Part shown: piece by piece, positions 5,660 through 12,381 of the stretch
Numbering within the stretch: position 1 is the stretch's first letter
How the letters are laid out: the number at the start of each line of letters is the position of its first letter
From: an uncultured Treponema sp.
GTDB taxonomy: Bacteria; Spirochaetota; Spirochaetia; Treponematales; Treponemataceae
Direction of reading: 5' to 3'
Length of the DNA: 16,164 nt
Assembly: GCA_937890485.1 (NCBI GenBank)
Contig: CALBXN010000115.1
Location: forward strand, 1 to 16,164
The notes under the pieces: model-generated
What the model was told of the DNA's origin: nothing
The model's database searches: none
The model's input: only the letters and a program-made list of their open reading frames with translations
Program-made: the position numbers and the translations under genes

Positions 5660-8600
5660 GTGTTTGAAAAGTATGTATGTTTCATTTTTTTTGAAAATTC
5701 AGATGTTCAAAGACAAAAAATAATACACATAAATTCAAGTCAAAACGAGGGTTTCATAGACCTAGGCTTAACTTTACAAATGGAGAGGATCGAAGCCGAA
5801 AACGAAGGGATGCGAGAATGGGAAGAAACTTTAGTAAGAAATAATGGTTATACAGTAGAAGGTAAGAACATAACACGAGAAACAATAGTAGATTCAACAA
5901 TATGGGACACCTATACTGAAACCCATACAGTAGCATATTATGAGGATTTTACAACAGCCAGACCAAGTTTAAAAGTAAATTTAGCTAGTACAATGCTAGA
6001 CGGCTTAACAAGTGGTGGCATAATGCAATTAGTAGCTCAAGCAAATGAAGAAATAGAAGAATGGAATATAGAAATCTTTGGAGATACAGAAGAAGATGAA
6101 GATGGAAATATAGTACAAAAGCAATGGACAATCCCAAGAAGTGATGCAAAAGTAATTCATGAAACAGGTAGTGATGAAGTAAAAACAAAATATGAGCAGT
6201 TAATGGCAGATGAAAACAATAAAAAAGACAAAGCAAGGTACGAAGTATTATTAGATAAAGAATATGAAGAACTAAGTGATGAAGAAAAAGAAGAATTAAA
6301 TGAATTAAGCAGAAAACTAATAACAGTGCGAGATGGAAAACTAGGGGAATGGATAGGCTATGCACCATTATTTAAGAGTGGTAAAAAGGGAGATGAACTA
6401 GATTTAAAAAAAGATAGAGAAAGTAATGTAGTAGATTATGGTCTTGGACAAATGGGCAAAATAATGTTGGACTTTCAGTGGAATAGTATGAAAGCAAATC
6501 AAGGTTGGGAAAAACTAGCCTTGCCAGCTCATGACCAACCATTATGGAAAAGTAATGGTTCTTTTGAAGCTCCAACCATAAGAGGAATATCAAGCATAGT
6601 GTTTGAAGTCGTAGGAACAGCTACAGGACAAAAATGGTTTAGTTATGCAGATGACTTAATTTTTGCAGCAATAGATGCAGGAGGTGGCTTTAAGAGTGTT
6701 GAAGAAGTAGGCTTGGAACTAGCAAAAACAGCAATCAGTGCCGCAGTAGGAGCAGGAATGGGAGCTGCAAGTAATGCTTTAGGAGATTTAGTAGGAAATG
6801 CTTTAGCTGGAGCAGGAAAGTTTGTAAACTTTGCAGCCCAAGCAGGAATAAGTATGACTACAAGTTATGCTACAAGTGTAACTAATAGTGCAATAAACTC
6901 ATTTTATATAGGTGAAGAAGGATTAGCATTTAATAAAAGTGGATTTGTAGAAAGTTTATATAGTGCAGAAACAATAAGTGGAGCAATAGGAGCAGGTGTA
7001 ACAGCAGGATTAGGTGGAATAAACCTCCGAGACGGAAATAATATTACATTAAACTCAAACACATTTAATGTAGGTGGAATAAAAGCGTTAAACGGACTAG
7101 CAGGAGGACTTGTACAAAACGGAGTATCATTAGCTATGGGTGGAAATGCTAATTTTAATTTATTAAGTTTCAAAGGTGTAGGAATGTTGGAGTTCTCTTT
7201 TGGAAAAGATGGTATAAAGAGTAAAATTGGTATGGGAGGAACAAACATAAGTTACCAAAACCTAAAAGCAGCTGCATCAGGCTACAAAGAAGCAAGCAAA
7301 GTAACCGACTGGAAATACGGTAATGAACAAAGTAGTAGTACACTAAACAGTATCAATATGCTAGGATATACAAATTCTGGTATGAACATCCAGCTATCCA
7401 AAGATATCTGGAGTGAAAAACTCGCAGTAGAATACGGAAATACAGGTAACGACTACGGAAATTACACACTAGGACAAAATAAAATCGTACTAAGTGAAAC
7501 ACTTCTCGGTGGTGGAAGAGAAGCCAGTGCTAAACTTGCCACCGTAATGAGCCACGAAGGAAGTCACTACAACGGAAATCGCGTAGAAGCAATAGCCCAC
7601 TTAGCAGGAGCAGAAACATACTCACAATTAAACCAGAAGTTCAAACTACAAGCAGATACATCTTTTAGTATGGAAATGTTAGCAGGAATAATGAACACAG
7701 ATAACTGGAAAGAAAATACTGGGGATGTGGATCATTGGAAATTTGAACAAAATGACGATGGTAGTTTTGGCTGGTCATGGGATAATGATTTCGATTTCAA
7801 TATAGGTGATAAAACTATAACAGCCGAAGAAATGAAAGGAATCATAACAAGTAAAAAACTTTTTGAAAACAAATTATTCTTAACAGGGCTTGGATTAGGA
7901 GATTTATATCAATCAAAGGATAAACAAGCAACTTTTATAAGTTTAACGCCATCAGAAAGCACCCAAGCACAAAATGAAATGTATAATTCATTTATTCAAG
8001 CTGGTGGTGAAGATGGAATAAAAGCATATGAAGAATTTATTTTAAAAACAGAAGGTTTTGCAGATGCAAGTATAGCAGCAAAACAATTAAAAGATGCAAT
8101 AAATGCAGGAAATCCAAGAGAAATAAATCAATATATAACACAAATGAACACAGCCCTATATGCTGCACAGAATAGTGGATTATTGGTAAAAAATGCCCCT
8201 TTAACTATAGATACAACAAACTTAATAGGTACGGGAACAACATCTTCTCCATATTTCCCTTTGGCAGGATATGAAACTGAGAATCCATATGTTAAAATAA
8301 CTAGTTATGAGGGATGGCGACTTGTAGATTCAGAAATGGCAGCAATACCAAGTGGAAATTATGTATTAAATGAGTTTTCTCCATATTATCATCAAGGTTG
8401 GGATGGTGTTGGAAGTGGAAATATTGTTGCTTCATTAAATGGAGGACTATATCTAGATTATTTAAATGCAGAAGGCTTTCAAGTAAATAATACTACAGAA
8501 CTAGGAACGTTTAATACATCTCATGCATCAGCAAATACAATAGATCAATATTTCAATCTGTTCGGACAAGAAGGTATAAATATGTCATACGCAAATGATA

Positions 8601-8950
8601 CATATTCATTAAATGGACTACAAGCAGGAACCGTAATTGGTTATATGGGTAACACAGGAGCAAACACAACAGGAGCCCATGCTCATATGAGCCTTAATGC
8701 AAGTGGGGAGCAGTTTGCAAGTGTGTTTAATCAGGAGTATTATTATAGCTTTAATTACGACTTATTCCAGCCAGATTCATATGCAGCAAATATGAGTGGT
8801 TATCAAAATACAATTTATTTTGATAATATTGAACTTTTTAATAATATCGAAAATTATGCAAAAGATTATCCACTTTTATTTAATTATAAAGATTTCTATC
8901 AACAACATTATTTTGAAAAGATATATTCAAGATATCTAGAGGAAAGATAG
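5660..8950 (+). CDS. Cassette C: large modular protein with conserved core, HExxH segment and C-terminal LytM/M23 peptidase domain
   Basis: The 1096-residue frame starts at GTG 5660 behind AGGTGAT. Residues 1-18 are unlike the rest. Residues 19-40 are a transplanted block identical in protein to cassette B (HINSSQNEGFIDLGLTLQ), abutting at Met41 a charged helical region that includes a Glu/Lys-rich stretch (about 165-220). Residues 350-470 are Ala/Gly-rich and weakly hydrophobic (LAKTAISAAVGAGMGAASNA), typical of polymorphic-toxin scaffolds; the shared core follows at 493-531. His632-Glu-Gly-Ser-His636 is an intact HExxH motif with a downstream Glu and Ala-His, suggesting a zinc peptidase, perhaps for self-processing. 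The C-terminal domain (about 870-1050) has all LytM/M23 marks: His911-Gln-Gly-Trp-Asp915, a candidate general-base His955, then GYMGNTGANTTGAHAHMSL with His1007 and His1009. This predicts cleavage of peptidoglycan cross-bridges. There is no signal peptide, so the true N-terminus may have been lost. The next gene follows without a gap. Confidence 0.82.
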   Translation: MFEKYVCFIFFENSDVQRQKIIHINSSQNEGFIDLGLTLQMERIEAENEGMREWEETLVRNNGYTVEGKNITRETIVDSTIWDTYTETHTVAYYEDFTTARPSLKVNLASTMLDGLTSGGIMQLVAQANEEIEEWNIEIFGDTEEDEDGNIVQKQWTIPRSDAKVIHETGSDEVKTKYEQLMADENNKKDKARYEVLLDKEYEELSDEEKEELNELSRKLITVRDGKLGEWIGYAPLFKSGKKGDELDLKKDRESNVVDYGLGQMGKIMLDFQWNSMKANQGWEKLALPAHDQPLWKSNGSFEAPTIRGISSIVFEVVGTATGQKWFSYADDLIFAAIDAGGGFKSVEEVGLELAKTAISAAVGAGMGAASNALGDLVGNALAGAGKFVNFAAQAGISMTTSYATSVTNSAINSFYIGEEGLAFNKSGFVESLYSAETISGAIGAGVTAGLGGINLRDGNNITLNSNTFNVGGIKALNGLAGGLVQNGVSLAMGGNANFNLLSFKGVGMLEFSFGKDGIKSKIGMGGTNISYQNLKAAASGYKEASKVTDWKYGNEQSSSTLNSINMLGYTNSGMNIQLSKDIWSEKLAVEYGNTGNDYGNYTLGQNKIVLSETLLGGGREASAKLATVMSHEGSHYNGNRVEAIAHLAGAETYSQLNQKFKLQADTSFSMEMLAGIMNTDNWKENTGDVDHWKFEQNDDGSFGWSWDNDFDFNIGDKTITAEEMKGIITSKKLFENKLFLTGLGLGDLYQSKDKQATFISLTPSESTQAQNEMYNSFIQAGGEDGIKAYEEFILKTEGFADASIAAKQLKDAINAGNPREINQYITQMNTALYAAQNSGLLVKNAPLTIDTTNLIGTGTTSSPYFPLAGYETENPYVKITSYEGWRLVDSEMAAIPSGNYVLNEFSPYYHQGWDGVGSGNIVASLNGGLYLDYLNAEGFQVNNTTELGTFNTSHASANTIDQYFNLFGQEGINMSYANDTYSLNGLQAGTVIGYMGNTGANTTGAHAHMSLNASGEQFASVFNQEYYYSFNYDLFQPDSYAANMSGYQNTIYFDNIELFNNIENYAKDYPLLFNYKDFYQQHYFEKIYSRYLEER
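5714..5779 (+). repeat. HINSSQ block, displaced copy at the start of cassette C
   Basis: The protein is identical to that of 3245-3310, but the block is joined in frame to unrelated sequence at 5780. It is a transplanted piece that marks a recombination joint near the 5' end of the 5660-8950 gene. Confidence 0.88.
7136..7252 (+). repeat. Core repeat, copy in cassette C
   Basis: This is the partner of 2903-3019. The protein is conserved across MGGNAN and GVGMLEFSFGKDGIKSKIG while the DNA has drifted at silent sites. After this point the two proteins diverge, so it marks the last common block before the variable parts. Confidence 0.9.
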
Positions 8951-9865
8951 ATGAAGAAAATTATTATTATGCTATTTTTATTTTGTTTTCTATCACAAGT
9001 TAATGCATTGGAAATAAGATTAAATGACAAAATTTCAGAAATAAACGGATTTACTTTTTCAATTTATAGTATTGAAGATATATTTAGTACAGATAATTTT
9101 ATTTACTTGAAAGTGATAAAAGTAGATAAATATACATTAGAACAAATACCATTGTATCTTCAAATTAATGAAAATAATGAACTTCTTGAAATTAGTGAAG
9201 AAAAATTTACATTTGAAAAAAGAAATGAAATAGAGCAAATCTTATATTTAAAATATGGTTATAAGGTAAATATAGATTTTGAATTAATTTCGTTTGAAAA
9301 TGCTAAGCCGTATATTAGAAAAATAAAAATGGCAGATGGAATTATTCCACAATATTTTTATATAAACTCAGTAAATGATGAGATTGTATTTAATTTCAAC
9401 ACTTGGAAAATAGGAAAAAAAGAATTTTATCCAGAAGGATATTCTTTTAATTCATTAAGTGAAAAAGTTTATTATACAGATGATGATATAGAAAGAATAA
9501 TGAAAAATCATGCAACTTTTACACAAAAAGAATTGTGCTTGGTAAATTCTAGAAAAAACAAAATATTTGTAGTTCTTGAGGGGCATAATGGAGATAATTG
9601 TTCAGGTTTGTTTATATTTGATGTATTATACAACGCAACAGTTAATGATTTTAAAGTAAGATTACGTTCAGAACCAAATTTAGAAAGTGAAACCTTATCA
9701 TATTTTTATGAAGGAAGTAAGGTAAGAATTCTAGACCAAACAGACGAACCATACGAAATAGATGGAGAACGCCATTATTGGTATAAAGTAGAAAGTGGTA
9801 CATATCCTTTAGGTTGGGTCTACGGAAAATATTTGGATATAGAAGAATGCGCAGAAGAATATTAA
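8951..9865 (+). CDS. Exported SH3-tailed protein, partner of cassette C
   Basis: The ATG directly follows the TAG of the M23 gene, and the ribosome site GAGGAAAG lies inside that gene's end. The 304-residue product has a Sec signal peptide (IIIMLFLFCFLSQVNA, cut at about residue 19). A long charged, beta-rich region of no recognised family comes next (about 20-220). A C-terminal SH3b domain closes it: VRLRSEPNL, VRILDQT, HYWYKV and GWVYGKYLDIEE. The tail matches the cassette A partner (240 aa, at 2104-2826), while the middle does not, so the two appear to share an anchor or binding tail joined to different heads. Tight coupling with a predicted wall-cleaving enzyme, plus export, suggests an envelope-located protector or targeting factor; this is inferred. 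Its last codons overlap a scrap of another cassette (9847-9972) in a different frame. Confidence 0.8.
   Translation: MKKIIIMLFLFCFLSQVNALEIRLNDKISEINGFTFSIYSIEDIFSTDNFIYLKVIKVDKYTLEQIPLYLQINENNELLEISEEKFTFEKRNEIEQILYLKYGYKVNIDFELISFENAKPYIRKIKMADGIIPQYFYINSVNDEIVFNFNTWKIGKKEFYPEGYSFNSLSEKVYYTDDDIERIMKNHATFTQKELCLVNSRKNKIFVVLEGHNGDNCSGLFIFDVLYNATVNDFKVRLRSEPNLESETLSYFYEGSKVRILDQTDEPYEIDGERHYWYKVESGTYPLGWVYGKYLDIEECAEEY
9815..9840 (+). repeat. SH3-tail repeat, copy 2
   Basis: This is the identical copy of 2788-2813. It lies just before the joint with the orphan HExxH scrap, so both SH3 gene ends coincide with cassette joints. Confidence 0.85.
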
Positions 9866-9972
9866 GCACAATGAGCCACGAAGGAAGTCACTACAACGGA
9901 AACCGCGTAGAAGCAATAGCCCACTTAGCAGGAGCAGATACCTACTCACAATTGAATGAAAGATATAAATAA
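9847..9972 (+). pseudogene. Orphan fragment of the HExxH segment (copy of part of the 5660-8950 gene)
   Basis: A 41-codon frame overlapping the end of the SH3 gene reads MRRRILSTMSHEGSHYNGNR, then VEAIAHLAGADTYSQLNERY and Lys, and stops. From 9871 it is almost identical in DNA to 7547 onward: one change in the first 66 nt, then divergence. The piece preserves His-Glu-Gly-Ser-His and the downstream Glu/Ala-His but has no upstream core and no tip. It is best read as what remains of a further cassette after deletion. It sits directly against a partner gene's end, the same position where the other core fragments begin. A functional 41-residue peptide is unlikely. Confidence 0.75.
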
Positions 9973-10101
9973 CATTTTAAATGTAGTAATGAGTTTTTTA
10001 GTAAAAGTCATAGAATCTAGAAACCTATAGTAATCTAAATTTATAAAATCTCATGTTATTGATATTATTTAAAAAACTTTAGATTTTTAATAAAATTTTT
10101 C

Positions 10102-10130
10102 TTGACTGAATATAAATCTAAACTTAAAAT
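10102..10130 (+). promoter_or_regulatory. Sigma70-type promoter of the lipoprotein/efflux operon
   Basis: TTGACT (10102-10107) and TAAAAT (10125-10130) are separated by exactly 17 nt, a near-consensus promoter. Transcription would begin at about 10136-10138, on top of the ATG at 10138, leaving no room for a 5' leader. The rest of the 9973-10137 gap is AT-rich and shows no other feature. Confidence 0.7.
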
Positions 10131-10137
10131 GTAATAC

Positions 10138-11295
10138 ATGAGAAATGTATTATGTGTAGTCTTACTGAGTGTTTTGTTTTATAGTTGTAATGATTCGTCT
10201 AATAAAAACTTTAATAATATTATAAGTCAAAGTTCATCTAGTAATGTAGTAAATGATGTTATAAGTTTTGAATTAGAACATCCAAACCATTTTGAATCAA
10301 AGTTATTTTTGGCTGAGTATTTTTTTAATATTCAAGATTATAATAAAAGTTATGAATATATAAAAAGAGCAGAATCTGTAAAAGCTAATGCAAATGGTAA
10401 AGATAAATCAAAAAATATTTGTAAGTTATATTCCTATTTAGCAATTTTTTCTTTTAATAATAAACAATACGAAGAATCTCTTAAATATATAAATTTAGCT
10501 ATAAAGTCAAATAAGAAAGAGGGTGAAAAGTTAAATTATCTAAGAGGTCATATTTATCTAGCACAAGAAAATAAAACAGAATCACTAAAGTATTTTGACT
10601 TAGCTTATAATACTTATCCTCAATCAGCAACTCAAACTGATTTACAAGCGTATATGTATCTTTTAGCAGATTCCGACCAAATAGAAAATTGCATTAAAAT
10701 ACTAGATTTCTACTTGCAAACAGGAAAATGGTTTTTAGGTTTAGGAACCTTTGCTTCTACAGCTTACGAAAAACTTGATATGTTGCAGGAATCAATTTTG
10801 TTTGCTTTTTTAGAATATGAATATGTTTCTTCATTTCAAGATGTTGATAATACTAAATTTATAGAGAATTTAAATAATACTGAAAACTTATTAAAACAAA
10901 ATAATAAATATGAGATAGCTTCTCCTGCTCTTACGTTGATAAAATCCCTTTTTGATTCAGATAGTGTACCAAAAGGTAAAATAGTAGATAATTTTATTTC
11001 TAATTATTGTTTAGTAAAGTATAACTTACAAAATAATATACTTACTGAACAAGATTTTTCAGTTTTATTATCTTTAGAAAAATATTTCAAAAGTTTTCCT
11101 TCATATTATTGGACTGTATGGAATGTGGTAAAGAATTTAGATGAATCACAATTAAAAAATTATTTAGTCATCTTAAAAAAAATAATTGCTTTAAATCCCA
11201 GTGGTGTTTTTGCACAGAAGGCAAGAGTTGAAATAGAAACATTATTTGATTTAAAGATAGAAGATATAAATAGTCTTGATTCTTTAATTTTTTAG
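10138..11295 (+). CDS. TPR-like lipoprotein, 385 aa
   Basis: The first gene of the operon encodes a predicted lipoprotein: MRNVLCVVLLSVLFYSC places the acylated cysteine at residue 17, with a loose spirochaete-type lipobox (Phe-Tyr-Ser-Cys). Residues about 45-160 show paired-helix repeats like tetratricopeptide repeats (FLAEYFFNIQDYNKSYEYIK; YLAIFSFNNKQYEESLKYIN; LRGHIYLAQENKTESLKYFD), and helical sequence continues to the end. Such proteins act as scaffolds on the periplasmic side of a membrane. No ribosome site precedes the ATG, and the promoter sits immediately upstream, so translation may be leaderless. The next gene follows after 7 bp. No specific partner is identified; the linked TolC and HlyD-type genes suggest a role in envelope transport. 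Confidence 0.8.
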   Translation: MRNVLCVVLLSVLFYSCNDSSNKNFNNIISQSSSSNVVNDVISFELEHPNHFESKLFLAEYFFNIQDYNKSYEYIKRAESVKANANGKDKSKNICKLYSYLAIFSFNNKQYEESLKYINLAIKSNKKEGEKLNYLRGHIYLAQENKTESLKYFDLAYNTYPQSATQTDLQAYMYLLADSDQIENCIKILDFYLQTGKWFLGLGTFASTAYEKLDMLQESILFAFLEYEYVSSFQDVDNTKFIENLNNTENLLKQNNKYEIASPALTLIKSLFDSDSVPKGKIVDNFISNYCLVKYNLQNNILTEQDFSVLLSLEKYFKSFPSYYWTVWNVVKNLDESQLKNYLVILKKIIALNPSGVFAQKARVEIETLFDLKIEDINSLDSLIF

Positions 11296-11302
11296 GAAGA
11301 TT

Positions 11303-11890
11303 ATGAAAATCAAGATATTATTAATAAGTTTATTTGTTTTTTTAGTTATTTCTTGTTCTCCAAAGTATACGGAAGAAGATTTAATTAAGTTGTATTTAAC
11401 AGCATTAAATTTTTATTCAAATGAGGAATTGGAAGAATCAAAGGAATATATCAATATGATATTACAACAAGATAAAAATTTTTATCAAGCGGAATTTTTA
11501 CTCGGCAAAATAAACTTTTTTCAAGATAATTTAATAAATTCAAAAAATATTTTTTACAAATTACAAAGAAAATACCCTGAATATATAGAATCAAAAATTT
11601 GGTATATAAGGACTTTAATATTATTAAAAGAATATAATCAAGCTCAAATAGTACTAGATAAATCCTTATCTTTTAACCAAACAGATTGGAGAATCTATTA
11701 TTTATATTCATTACTAGAAACATACAGAGAAAATTATGATAAAAAAATTGCCTACTTAAAACAAGCAGAAGAATGTTTAAGGGATTCTACAAAAGTTTAT
11801 AATGAATTATCCCAAATATATAATTTTTTTGAATTAGATAATATTTCGAGTGATTATAAACTAAAAGAAAAAACAATAGAGAGTGAATAA
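11303..11890 (+). CDS. Small TPR-like lipoprotein, 195 aa
   Basis: The lipoprotein signal MKIKILLISLFVFLVISC puts the lipid cysteine at residue 18. The rest is helical with TPR-like spacing (TALNFYSNEELEESKEYINM; AEFLLGKINFFQDNLINSKN; YIRTLILLKEYNQAQIVLDK). It has about four to five helical pairs and is shorter than its upstream neighbour, which it resembles in design but not obviously in sequence. The ribosome site TAGGAAG overlaps the preceding stop. Only 2 bp separate it from the next gene, so it is clearly in the same transcript. A scaffold role for the export complex encoded downstream is inferred. Confidence 0.8.
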   Translation: MKIKILLISLFVFLVISCSPKYTEEDLIKLYLTALNFYSNEELEESKEYINMILQQDKNFYQAEFLLGKINFFQDNLINSKNIFYKLQRKYPEYIESKIWYIRTLILLKEYNQAQIVLDKSLSFNQTDWRIYYLYSLLETYRENYDKKIAYLKQAEECLRDSTKVYNELSQIYNFFELDNISSDYKLKEKTIESE

Positions 11891-11892
11891 AA

Positions 11893-12381
11893 ATGAAAAA
11901 AATAATTTTACTATTATCAACAGTATTTATATTTGTAAGTTGTATAAGTTTTCCTAAAAGTACAAGTAATTATTATTTTTCTAATTATGAAGAAATTTAT
12001 ATATATAAATTAAAAAATATAAATGTATCTATAGATTATGTAAATGATAAAATTGTAGCTAATCAGATAAAAGATAATGTTGAATCATTATTATATACAA
12101 ATCAACGATTTATAAAAGATGGTACTGTTATAAATGTAGATATAGACGTAAATCAAAGGGCTTTTATTAAGAATATAGAACAGCAAAATTCTATCTATAT
12201 TTCTTTTGTTGGATATACAGATGATGGTTTAATTATGTTTAGAGAAAATATGTACATAACTGGTAATAAAAATTTAATTTCCGCAGTAGATCAATATAAT
12301 TGTATTACTCCAATACTTAAACGAATGATAAAACAGCAAACCTTACATAACGAAAAGAGCAATCAAAATAATGAAAATTAA
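11893..12381 (+). CDS. Small lipoprotein of unknown function, 162 aa
   Basis: MKKIILLLSTVFIFVSC gives a lipoprotein signal with the cysteine at residue 17. The mature part alternates short strands and one helix (about residues 55-70, IVANQIKDNVESLLY) and contains a strand-rich stretch TVINVDIDVNQRAF. Alternating strands and helices of this size are seen in small outer-membrane assembly lipoproteins (LptE-like or DUF4136-like), but the match is too weak to name. The last 15 residues are Asn/Gln/Glu-rich. It starts 2 bp after the upstream gene and overlaps the TolC-family gene by 11 bp, so it is translationally linked to the efflux components. Confidence 0.7.
   Translation: MKKIILLLSTVFIFVSCISFPKSTSNYYFSNYEEIYIYKLKNINVSIDYVNDKIVANQIKDNVESLLYTNQRFIKDGTVINVDIDVNQRAFIKNIEQQNSIYISFVGYTDDGLIMFRENMYITGNKNLISAVDQYNCITPILKRMIKQQTLHNEKSNQNNEN

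Noticed and set aside
5985..6368. Leu/His-rich open frame on the minus strand
   Set aside because: It lies opposite the Glu/Lys-rich part of the 5660-8950 gene, whose codons give Leu, Phe and Ser on the other strand; it is a composition shadow.
6904..7248. Pro/Phe-rich minus-strand open frame, with a similar one at 2713-3021
   Set aside because: The two resemble each other only because both lie opposite the conserved core repeat; neither has a ribosome site.
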